Shown: positions 1 to 5,133 of the stretch, one piece after another
Layout of the letters: every line of letters begins with the position of its first letter
How positions within the stretch are numbered: the stretch's first letter is position 1
DNA from: an uncultured Eubacteriales bacterium
GTDB taxonomy: Bacteria > Bacillota > Clostridia > Oscillospirales > Acutalibacteraceae
Reading direction: 5' to 3'
NCBI GenBank assembly: GCA_900321595.1
Contig: ONWP01000206.1
Span: 1 to 5,133, forward strand
DNA: 5,133 nt
Program-made: the position numbers and the translations under genes
The notes under the pieces: generated by a model
The model's database searches: none
Seen by the model: the letters and a program-made list of their open reading frames with translations, nothing else
Told to the model about the DNA's origin: nothing

Positions 1-450
1 CGGCACGCGACGACACGCCCCGCGGCGACGCGCCCTGTCGCGACGACGGCGACGCCGACGACCGCGGCAAGGGATTCGGTGACGATCCTGATCGAGTGCG
101 CGGACATCCTTGACCATCGGGACAAGCTGCGCAAGGCCGCCGCGCCCTTCGTGCCGGAGGACGGCGTGATCCTCGCGCCGACGCGCGTCGAGCTCGCGGA
201 CGGCGACACGGTGTTCGACGTGCTCACGCGTGTGTGCGAAGCGAACGACGTCCAGCTGGAGTACACCTTTTCCCTGGGCTTCAACACCTATTATATCGAG
301 GGGATCGCGCAGCTCTACGAAAAGGACTGCGGCTCCCGGTCCGGGTGGATCTACGAGGTGAACGGCGTCATGCCGAACGTCGGCGCCAGCGCGTTTACGC
401 TGTCGCCCGGCGACGAGATCGCCTGGCGCTACTCCTGCGAAGAGAAATGA
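1..450 (+). CDS. C-terminal part of a presumed secreted protein with a DUF4430 domain (5' end outside window)
   Basis: The frame is open from the first base of the window to TGA at 448-450, so this is the 3' end of a longer gene. About the first 26 codons encode a low-complexity Thr/Ala/Pro/Arg stretch (for example TTATPTTAARDS), typical of an interdomain linker in surface proteins. From about nt 79 to the end there is a compact domain matching DUF4430 (transcobalamin-like C-terminal fold). Its hallmarks are an early VTILIEC strand, a 'DGDTVFDVLTRVCE' helix, GSRSGWIYEVNG near nt 331-366, then MPNVGASAFTLSPGD and a closing AWRYSC. In Clostridia this domain is common near the C-terminus of exported cell-surface proteins. 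The function of the domain here is not known, although cobalamin-binding relatives exist. The catalytic or binding part of the protein, any signal peptide and the true start are upstream of the window. A GTG at 79 could be read as a start, but it lies inside the domain boundary, lacks a ribosome-binding site and the frame continues upstream. Confidence 0.85.
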   Translation, partial: RHATTRPAATRPVATTATPTTAARDSVTILIECADILDHRDKLRKAAAPFVPEDGVILAPTRVELADGDTVFDVLTRVCEANDVQLEYTFSLGFNTYYIEGIAQLYEKDCGSRSGWIYEVNGVMPNVGASAFTLSPGDEIAWRYSCEEK

Positions 451-453
451 CGG

Positions 454-474
454 CGGATCCCGGCATGGGATCCG
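454..474 (+). repeat. Perfect inverted repeat (8-bp stem, 5-nt loop)
   Basis: CGGATCCC (454-461) and GGGATCCG (467-474) are exact reverse complements around a GGCAT loop. The hairpin starts 3 bp after the stop codon of the DUF4430 gene and is followed by AAAAGAGAAG, not a T-tract. Alone it is therefore not a classical terminator. It may act with the next hairpin as a tandem terminator or protect the 3' end of the message. Confidence 0.7.
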
Positions 475-481
475 AAAAGAG

Positions 482-510
482 AAGCGGGGCCGCGGGCTTC
501 GCTTTTTCTT
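482..510 (+). terminator. Intrinsic terminator of the DUF4430 gene
   Basis: AAGCGGGGCC (482-491) pairs with GGCTTCGCTT (495-504) around a GCG loop. This gives a 10-bp stem with two G-U wobbles in the middle. The downstream arm runs into a T-rich tract (503-510, TTTTTCTT, continuing TGTCTT). This is a standard rho-independent architecture reading on the plus strand, and it separates the upstream gene from the promoter of the following operon. Confidence 0.8.
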
Positions 511-541
511 TGTCTTGCGTCCGCGCCGCCCGAAACGCGCG

Positions 542-556
542 ATCCGGCGTCCGGAT
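542..556. promoter_or_regulatory. Short dyad upstream of the -35, candidate operator
   Basis: ATCCGG (542-547) and CCGGAT (551-556) form a perfect inverted repeat around CGT. It ends 3 bp before the TTGACA box. The position suits a repressor or activator site, but a 6-bp arm can arise by chance in GC-rich DNA and no known regulator consensus was recognised. Confidence 0.3.
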
Positions 557-559
557 ATC

Positions 560-588
560 TTGACAATACCAGGCATTTACAGTATAAT
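560..588 (+). promoter_or_regulatory. Consensus sigma-A (sigma-70) promoter of the telA operon
   Basis: A perfect -35 box TTGACA (560-565) and a perfect -10 box TATAAT (583-588) are separated by exactly 17 bp, the optimum. The surrounding 60 bp is strikingly AT-rich compared with the rest of the window. Transcription should begin around 594-597, giving a leader of about 52-55 nt before the ATG at 649. A promoter this close to consensus suggests strong basal expression by the housekeeping sigma factor, with any control by a repressor or after initiation. Confidence 0.9.
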
Positions 589-600
589 GCTATTTGGTAT
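566..600. promoter_or_regulatory. Nested inverted repeats overlapping the -10 box, candidate operator
   Basis: The outer arms ATACCA (566-571) and TGGTAT (595-600) are exact reverse complements. Inside them, GCATTTAC (573-580) mirrors GTATAATGC (582-590) around a central A with a single extra T, so GCATT/AATGC and TAC/GTA all pair. The centres (about 581-583) fall in the spacer/-10 region, where a bound dimer would block RNA polymerase. The symmetry is visible in the sequence; the regulatory role is inferred, and AT-rich promoter DNA can give partial dyads by chance. Confidence 0.35.
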
Positions 601-632
601 AAATTAGGCTGTTACAACCGCGTTCGCGGGTC

Positions 633-640
633 AAAGGAGG
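633..640 (+). promoter_or_regulatory. Ribosome-binding site deciding the start at 649
   Basis: AAAGGAGG is a near-perfect Shine-Dalgarno sequence with 8 nt before ATG at 649. It rules out the in-frame GTG at 640, whose first base is the last base of this site. A small hairpin (CCGC 618-621 with GCGG 626-629, GTTC loop) lies just upstream and leaves the site free. Confidence 0.85.
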
Positions 641-648
641 TGTTTCGC

Positions 649-1374
649 ATGCGGTGGTACATCAAGATGATCCTGCTGAATCTGGCGATCATCGCGGGAG
701 CGATCCTGTTCTACTCCGAGGGGTTCCTGGGGCTGCGACCATGGGATGCGAGCATCCTGAAGGCCGGCTTCTCCATCCTGTGCGGCCTGGGGCTCGGGAC
801 CGCGCTCGTCGGCGGCAACTACAAGCTTATCAAATCGGCGGGACAGACGCCGCCGGTGCCGCTGCTTGAGAGCCCGGAGCAGGCTGAGAACGTCATCAAA
901 AAATACTTTCATTCCGACTACGTGGGGAATCTTGCCCGCACCGCCATCGCGCAGCAGCGCAGGCTGCGCACCAGCGCCGACCGCGCGAAGCAGGCCGTCG
1001 ATGAAAAGCTGCAGGCCGGCTCCATGAGCGCCGAGCGCTACAACGCGGTCATCGACGCGGCCATGACCACGGCGGGGGAGAACCTGCGCTCCATCGCGAA
1101 GCGCCTGAGCATGTTCGACGACGCGGAATACAAGCGGCTGCGCTCGAACGGCGACGTCAACATCCCGGAGGACATCCGCGCCAAGCAGCTGGAGCTCTAC
1201 AACCGGAATCTGGACTTCATCCGCCAGTCCATTGCGCTCAACGAAAAGATGATCCTGCAGATGGATACGCTGACGATGGAGATCTCAGACAGCTTCTCAA
1301 GACATGAGGACGACGCGGACGCGCTGCTCGACGAGATCTCAAAGCTGACAGACGAGCTGCGTTATTACAAGTAA
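649..1374 (+). CDS. Two-helix membrane protein with helical cytoplasmic domain, first gene of the telA operon
   Basis: This encodes 241 aa starting at ATG 649, chosen because of the AAAGGAGG site 8 nt upstream. Two hydrophobic segments are visible, about residues 5-22 (IKMILLNLAIIAGAILFY) and 36-54, joined by a short loop containing LRPWD. Basic residues lie before the first helix (R2, K6) and after the second (K59, K63), so both termini are predicted cytoplasmic. The remaining ~180 residues are highly charged and helical, with many Arg/Lys/Glu/Gln and few Gly/Pro, and heptad-like stretches at about 95-165 and 185-235, probably a coiled coil. No catalytic motif was seen. Operons of the TelA family in Firmicutes often carry a small membrane protein such as XpaC, adjacent to the TelA homologue YaaN in Bacillus subtilis. 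The topology is similar, but I do not see the typical XpaC sequence and do not assign that name. The stop is 18 bp from the next gene, so the two are co-transcribed. A plausible role, inferred only, is a membrane anchor or partner for the downstream TelA protein. Confidence 0.8.
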   Translation: MRWYIKMILLNLAIIAGAILFYSEGFLGLRPWDASILKAGFSILCGLGLGTALVGGNYKLIKSAGQTPPVPLLESPEQAENVIKKYFHSDYVGNLARTAIAQQRRLRTSADRAKQAVDEKLQAGSMSAERYNAVIDAAMTTAGENLRSIAKRLSMFDDAEYKRLRSNGDVNIPEDIRAKQLELYNRNLDFIRQSIALNEKMILQMDTLTMEISDSFSRHEDDADALLDEISKLTDELRYYK

Positions 1375-1379
1375 CGATC

Positions 1380-1386
1380 GGGAGGG
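1380..1386 (+). promoter_or_regulatory. Ribosome-binding site of the VWA gene
   Basis: GGGAGGG is placed 6 nt before ATG 1393 and supports this start. It falls in the 18-bp gap after the first operon gene. Confidence 0.75.
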
Positions 1387-1392
1387 ATCTGT

Positions 1393-3087
1393 ATGGAAAA
1401 GAAAAAAGCCGGAATTCTCATCGGTGTGATCGCCGCCGTTGTCGCGCTGGTATTCGGCGGCCTCTGGTTGACGCGCAATCTGAAAAAACCGGGCGGCGGC
1501 ACTGACGTGACCGGTTCCCCGGACGACGCGCGGTCGATCCTGAACGAATTCGTCGCGGAAATCGCGCCCAAGACCGGCACGCCGGTCAAGAGCAACGTGG
1601 AATTCAACGATTCCGATACGACTTATCAGGAGCTGCCCGAGCTGACGGACAGCAGCATCGCCGTCAAGGAGACCACCGACACGTTCGCCGAGATCTTCTC
1701 CTCCAGCGAGAAGACCGGCAGCGGAACCGACGGCTTCCTGCGGGATATGGTGAATCAGTTCAACCGCAGCGGCGCGACCGTGAACGGCAAGAAGGCCTCG
1801 ATCCGGCTGCGCACCGTTTCCAGCGGTCAGCAGGTCGACTACGCGGCCTCCGGCAAGTATACGCCGGACGCCATCTCCCCGTCGAGCAGTCTCTCGGTCG
1901 AGATGCTGCGCGCCAAGGGCGTGGAGACGACCTACGCCGCCGAGTCGCTGGTCAAAAACTACGCCGGCATCGTGCTGAGCAATAACTCCTATTCCATTCT
2001 GACGGAATCCTACGGCGAGGCGACGGTCAAGGCGCTGGCGCAGGCCACGGCGGACGACAAGCTGATCATGGGCTATACGAACCCCTTCACGAGCGCGACC
2101 GGTCTCAACTTCCTGGTGACGCTGCTGGACAGCTACGCGCCGGGCAATATCCTGTCCGACAAGGCGGTGGACGGCTTCCAGGCCTTCCAGCGCAACGTGC
2201 CGTTCGTGGCCATGACCACGACGCAGATGCGCTCCGCGGCGGAGAAGGGCACCTTCGACGCGTTCGTGCTGGAGTATCAGTACTATCTCAACGACAAGAA
2301 TCTTTCCAGGAACTACCGCTTCATCCCCTTCGGCTACACCCATGACAATCCGCTGGCCGTGCTCGAGAGCGCGAGCGCGGACGCCAAGGAGATTCTGAAG
2401 CAGTTCGCCGCGTTCTGCGCCGAGAACGGCAGGGAGCTGGCGAAGACAGACGGCTTCGACCAGGCGCCGGAGGGCTTTGCCGCCATGACGAACGAATACA
2501 GCGGCGAGGAGCTGATCCAGGCGCAGGCCATCTACAAGGAGAACAAGGATACGAAGCCCATCGTCTGCGTTTTCGTGACGGACGTCTCCGGCAGCATGGC
2601 CGGCGACCCGCTCAACACGCTGAAATCCTCGCTGATCAACTCCATGCAGTATATCAACGAGCAGAATTACATCGGCATCGTCTCCTACAGCGGCGACGTG
2701 ACGATCGAGCTGCCCATCGACAAATTCGAGCTCAACCAGCAGGCGCTGTTCAAGGGAACCGTCGAGAATCTGACCGCCAACGGCAACACAGCGACGTTCA
2801 ACGCGGTCTGCGTGGCGATGAAGATGGTGGAGGACAAGCTGGCCGAGCTGCCCGACGCGAAGCCCATGATCTTCGTGCTCTCCGACGGCGTGACCAACAC
2901 CGGCCGCGATCTGGCTGATATCGAGGACATCGTGCGGGATCTGCAGATCCCCATCTACACCATCGGCTACAACGCGAATATCGACGCGCTCGAGCAGATC
3001 TCCTCCATCAACGAGGGCGTCTGCATCAACGCGGGCACCGACGATATCACTTATCAGCTCAAGCAGCTGTTCAACGCGAATATGTAA
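1393..3087 (+). CDS. Membrane-anchored substrate-binding-like and VWA domain protein
   Basis: This encodes 564 aa. A basic start (MEKKKAG) and one hydrophobic segment (about residues 7-26) form an uncleaved signal anchor. There is no lipobox cysteine, so the rest should face outside. After a Gly/Pro-rich linker (33-45), residues about 85-375 resemble the periplasmic-type solute-binding fold that precedes VWA in 'substrate-binding and VWA domain' proteins. Landmarks are GSGTDGFLRDMVNQFN near 109-124, PDAISPSSSLSVEML, and GYTNPFTSATGLNFL at 227-241, the equivalent of a TxPxxSxxG ligand-loop motif. Residues about 388-560 are a von Willebrand factor A domain with a complete metal-ion-dependent adhesion site: D397-x-S399-x-S401 (DVSGSM), T466 in GNTATFNA, and D498 in VLSDGV. 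The VWA domain should thus bind a divalent cation and a protein partner. The ligand of the binding-like domain is unknown. It sits between the two-helix membrane protein and telA (gaps 18 and 13 bp), which suggests an extracytoplasmic sensing or scaffold arm of a TelA-type stress system. Confidence 0.88.
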   Translation: MEKKKAGILIGVIAAVVALVFGGLWLTRNLKKPGGGTDVTGSPDDARSILNEFVAEIAPKTGTPVKSNVEFNDSDTTYQELPELTDSSIAVKETTDTFAEIFSSSEKTGSGTDGFLRDMVNQFNRSGATVNGKKASIRLRTVSSGQQVDYAASGKYTPDAISPSSSLSVEMLRAKGVETTYAAESLVKNYAGIVLSNNSYSILTESYGEATVKALAQATADDKLIMGYTNPFTSATGLNFLVTLLDSYAPGNILSDKAVDGFQAFQRNVPFVAMTTTQMRSAAEKGTFDAFVLEYQYYLNDKNLSRNYRFIPFGYTHDNPLAVLESASADAKEILKQFAAFCAENGRELAKTDGFDQAPEGFAAMTNEYSGEELIQAQAIYKENKDTKPIVCVFVTDVSGSMAGDPLNTLKSSLINSMQYINEQNYIGIVSYSGDVTIELPIDKFELNQQALFKGTVENLTANGNTATFNAVCVAMKMVEDKLAELPDAKPMIFVLSDGVTNTGRDLADIEDIVRDLQIPIYTIGYNANIDALEQISSINEGVCINAGTDDITYQLKQLFNANM

Positions 3088-3092
3088 GGAGG
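3086..3092 (+). promoter_or_regulatory. Ribosome-binding site of telA, overlapping the upstream stop codon
   Basis: AAGGAGG is a strong Shine-Dalgarno sequence, 8 nt before ATG 3101. Its two leading A residues are the last bases of the TAA stop of the VWA gene, which points to translational linkage of the two genes. Confidence 0.8.
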
Positions 3093-3100
3093 TCACGGAT

Positions 3101-4231
3101 ATGGCATTTTCACTGGAATTACCGAAGGAAGAAGAGATCCGCGAGGAGGTAAAGGCGCAGAGCAAGCCCAGCGAAGAGCAGCTGACGCAGATCGAGGGCG
3201 CGGTCTCCGACAACGTCCGGCACTTCCTGGACGTGGATCTGGACGACGTACAGTCGCGCCATGACTGCGTGGCGGCCATTGAGCAGTTCGGCATGGAGAC
3301 GCTCGAGCGCAGCGAAAGCAAGAACGCCATCCTGCAGAAGCGGATGTATCAGTTCACCAAGGCCGGCGGCGAATCCGGCGAGGTCAGCAAGGGTCTGACG
3401 GATCTGACGATCCGGATGCGCGATCTGGATCCCTCGAAGGTGGATTTCCTCAAGACCGGCAAGCTCGGCAAGATCTTCAATCCCGCAAGACGCTACTTTG
3501 AGCGGTACCGCACGGCGGACGCGGAGATCGCCGAGATCATCACGAGCCTCGACCGCGGCAAGAAAACGCTCGAAAACGACAACACCACGCTTGAGCTCGA
3601 ACAGCTTTCCATGCGTCAGACGACGAAGCAGCTGGCGCAGAACCTGGAGATCGGCGAGCAGATGGACGCCGCGCTGGAGCAGGCGATCTCGCAGATGACC
3701 GCTGAGGACGCGGACGCGGAGAAGGTCCGTTTCCTGCAGGAGGAGGTGCTGTACCCCCTGCGTCAGCGGGTGCAGGATTTCCAGCAGCTGCTGGTCGTCG
3801 ATCAGCAGGGCATCATCGCCATGGAGATCATTCGCCGGAACAACCGGGAGCTCATCCGCAGCGTGGAGCGCGCGAAGCTCGTTACCGTACAGGCGCTGCG
3901 CACGGCCGTCACCGTCGCCGGCGCGCTCTACGATCAGAAGATCGTGCTCGAAAAGGTGCAGGCGCTCAACGCCGAGACCGAGCGCATGATCGCCGCCACG
4001 GGCACGCTCCTGCGCGAGCAGGGCGCCGCCGTGCAGAAGCAGGCCTCCGAGGCGAGCATCTCCGCCGAGACGCTGCAGCAGGCGTTCCGCGACGCGCTGC
4101 AGGCGCTCGATGATATCAGCGCGTACCGGCAGGAGGCGCTGCCGCGCATCAAGGCCAGCGTGGACACCTTCAAGACCATGGCCGACGAGGGCGAGAAGCG
4201 CATCAAGGCGCTGGAGGAAGGCGCGACGTAA
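3101..4231 (+). CDS. telA: TelA/YceH-family toxic anion resistance protein
   Basis: This encodes 376 aa, close to the usual length of the TelA family (PF05816; relatives include B. subtilis YceH and YaaN). It is a cytoplasmic, almost wholly helical and coiled-coil protein with no signal peptide or membrane segment. Family blocks are visible in order: LDPSKVDF at 109-116 followed by KLGKIFNPARRYFERY; SLDRGKKTLENDNTTLE near 150-165; EKVRFLQEEVLYPLRQRV at 207-224; then IIRRNNRELIRSVERAK around 243-259, ALRTAVTVAGALYDQKIVLE, and a C-terminal ALDDISAYRQEALPRIK. Members were first linked to tellurite resistance, and in Listeria a telA homologue affects tolerance to nisin and cell-wall antibiotics. 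The biochemical mechanism is not established. Here it is the third gene of an operon with an external VWA protein and a membrane protein, and no TerC, TerD or other ter gene lies in the window. Assignment to the family is very secure; the exact substrate or stress is unknown. Confidence 0.95.
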   Translation: MAFSLELPKEEEIREEVKAQSKPSEEQLTQIEGAVSDNVRHFLDVDLDDVQSRHDCVAAIEQFGMETLERSESKNAILQKRMYQFTKAGGESGEVSKGLTDLTIRMRDLDPSKVDFLKTGKLGKIFNPARRYFERYRTADAEIAEIITSLDRGKKTLENDNTTLELEQLSMRQTTKQLAQNLEIGEQMDAALEQAISQMTAEDADAEKVRFLQEEVLYPLRQRVQDFQQLLVVDQQGIIAMEIIRRNNRELIRSVERAKLVTVQALRTAVTVAGALYDQKIVLEKVQALNAETERMIAATGTLLREQGAAVQKQASEASISAETLQQAFRDALQALDDISAYRQEALPRIKASVDTFKTMADEGEKRIKALEEGAT

Positions 4232-4262
4232 AGATCCGGCGCGCATCCCGTCAGACAGACAC

Positions 4263-4296
4263 AAAAAGACGGCAGATCCCGTGCGGGGTCTGCCGT
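4263..4296 (-). terminator. Terminator between convergent genes, best oriented for the minus-strand dockerin gene
   Basis: ACGGCAGATCCC (4269-4280) pairs with GGGGTCTGCCGT (4285-4296) around a GTGC loop. This is a 12-bp stem with one T-G wobble. On the minus strand the hairpin is followed by CTTTTTGTGT (from 4268 downwards), a classical T-tract, 16 bp after the dockerin gene's stop. On the plus strand it is followed by TCGCGCTGC without a T-run. The hairpin may still slow or end telA transcripts, but less efficiently; no separate plus-strand terminator was found. Confidence 0.8.
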
Positions 4297-4312
4297 TCGC
4301 GCTGCAGGATCG

Positions 4313-5133
4313 TCAGATCTCTTTCTCGAGCTTCGCCGAAAAGCGCAGGATCATGCGGGCTTCGCTCGCGAGGAGCTTGCCGTTGCCGTCGAGGTCGCAG
4401 TTGGCGAACGCCTGTCCGGTCAGCGTCTCGAGTCTCGCCGAGGCGCGCAGGACGAGTCTCGCGTCCTTCGCGAGCACCTTGCCGTCGAGGTCCGCGTCGC
4501 CGCGCACGCCGCCGGTCGCGGGGGGCTGTTCGCCGCCGCTGCCCTCATAGGAGAACGCTGTGCCGGGGAGCTTCCAGGTGTATACGCCATCGTACGACTC
4601 GTCAACGGTCACGCGCGTGAGCTTGTCCGTTTCGACGTCGTACAGATCCTGACGGATGACGAACAGATACTTGTCCTCCGCGCCCGGGAGCTCCTCGATG
4701 TCCGCGAGGGCGTCGCCGTAGCTGCCGTCCGGCTTCTTCGTCCACGCCTCGACGTATTCCTTCCCGTCGGGGCCGATCACGACGTCGTTGTTGCCGGAGG
4801 AGCCGCACATGCGCATCTCGAGCCAGACGAGATTGTCGTTTTCGTCCTTGATCTGCTCGAAGCCGGCGGCCTTCGCCGCTTCCAGGTCGTCGAAGACGCG
4901 CTCGGAATGGCCGAGCTCATCGCCGAAATCGTGGTCCTCGAGATAGACGTCGTATTTTTCGGAATAATAGTAGTGCGTGACGTCGATTCTGGGGATCCCG
5001 GGCTTGTCGACGCCGTCGGGGTAATAAGTCACCTCGCTCACGGTGTAGAGACCGTCGGGATCGTCCTTCGAGACGCCCTTCGGCTGATCCATCGTATAGA
5101 AATAGTTCTCGTTGATCGTATAGCCGAAGATCC
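4313..5133 (-). CDS. C-terminal part of a presumed secreted protein with a type I dockerin (5' end outside window)
   Basis: The minus-strand frame is open from the window edge (5133) to TGA at 4315-4313, giving at least 273 residues. It continues upstream of the ATG at 5092 (YTINENYFYT before that Met), so that Met is not necessarily the start. The first ~200 residues are acidic and rich in Asp, Tyr and Val, with beta-like alternation and motifs such as VVIGPDGKEYVEAW. I recognise no domain there and no catalytic signature. A Gly/Pro linker (GSGGEQPPATGG) leads to a C-terminal dockerin of about 62 residues (4501-4316). It has two EF-hand-like calcium loops, DADLDGKVLAKD and DLDGNGKLLASE, each followed by an AR-x-(V/I)LR helix. 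Dockerins bind cohesins on scaffoldins or on other surface proteins after export. A signal peptide should lie beyond the window. The gene is convergent with the telA operon, with stops 81 bp apart, and probably unrelated to it in function. Confidence 0.85.
   Translation of the reverse strand, partial: IFGYTINENYFYTMDQPKGVSKDDPDGLYTVSEVTYYPDGVDKPGIPRIDVTHYYYSEKYDVYLEDHDFGDELGHSERVFDDLEAAKAAGFEQIKDENDNLVWLEMRMCGSSGNNDVVIGPDGKEYVEAWTKKPDGSYGDALADIEELPGAEDKYLFVIRQDLYDVETDKLTRVTVDESYDGVYTWKLPGTAFSYEGSGGEQPPATGGVRGDADLDGKVLAKDARLVLRASARLETLTGQAFANCDLDGNGKLLASEARMILRFSAKLEKEI

Noticed and set aside
79..81. GTG at 79 as the start of the DUF4430 protein
   Set aside because: The frame stays open to the window edge with linker-like coding sequence, and no ribosome-binding site precedes the GTG. 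It is an internal Val codon.
598..603. TATAAA as a second -10 box
   Set aside because: No reasonable -35 hexamer is found about 17 bp upstream. It lies at the start site of the consensus promoter and is explained by the general AT-richness.
640..648. GTG at 640 as the start of the first operon gene
   Set aside because: The codon begins in the last base of the AAAGGAGG ribosome-binding site and has no upstream site of its own. ATG 649 has ideal spacing.
1339..3330. A 663-codon minus-strand open frame antisense to the VWA gene
   Set aside because: It mirrors the codon pattern of the real plus-strand gene in GC-rich DNA. Its product is rich in Arg, His, Val and Leu without any domain, and the plus-strand gene has clear family motifs and a ribosome-binding site.
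3119..4264. A 381-codon minus-strand open frame antisense to telA
   Set aside because: It is a shadow of telA: low-complexity Leu/Arg/His composition, no recognisable domain, and entirely opposite a secure family member.
4110..4550. A plus-strand frame running across the end of telA, the terminator and the dockerin region
   Set aside because: The product is Arg/Ser/Pro-rich, overlaps two well-supported genes in other frames and has no ribosome-binding site.
1..5133. tRNA, rRNA, CRISPR array, insertion sequence or phage attachment site
   Set aside because: No cloverleaf, rRNA-like stretch, regularly spaced repeats, transposase coding or terminal inverted repeats with target duplication were seen on either strand.

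Overview
The window looks like a chromosomal segment of a GC-rich member of the Clostridia, probably a gut-type Oscillospiraceae/Ruminococcaceae relative. This is inferred from strong AGGAGG ribosome-binding sites, a consensus sigma-A promoter, a DUF4430 surface domain, a type I dockerin of the 'GDxDxDGKV..KDARLVLR' style, and a TelA-family operon of Firmicute type. The exact taxon cannot be fixed from sequence reading alone.

Layout. (1) Positions 1-450 (+) hold the 3' end of a gene for a presumed secreted protein: a Thr/Ala/Pro-rich linker, then a DUF4430 domain. Two tandem hairpins follow, the second being a good intrinsic terminator (482-510). (2) Positions 511-648 are a regulatory region, conspicuously AT-rich from about 555 to 615 against a GC-rich background. 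It has a perfect TTGACA-17 bp-TATAAT promoter, a 15-bp dyad just upstream of the -35, and a second dyad across the spacer and -10. (3) Positions 649-4231 (+) are a compact three-gene operon with gaps of 18 and 13 bp: a two-helix membrane protein with a helical cytoplasmic tail, a membrane-anchored solute-binding-protein/VWA fusion with a complete MIDAS motif, and a TelA/YceH-family 'toxic anion resistance' protein. (4) Positions 4232-4312 separate convergent genes and hold a strong hairpin whose T-tract lies on the minus-strand side. (5) Positions 4313-5133 (-) hold the 3' part of a gene for a presumed secreted protein ending in a dockerin; its N-terminus lies beyond the window.

How the genes may work together. 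The operon encodes one predicted extracytoplasmic sensor-like protein (binding fold plus VWA), one membrane protein with a cytoplasmic coiled coil, and one cytoplasmic TelA protein. That fits an envelope-stress or antimicrobial/oxyanion tolerance module spanning the membrane. TelA family membership is clear. The link between the three products is inferred from operon structure and topology, and the ligand is unknown. The two flanking partial genes encode unrelated presumed surface proteins.
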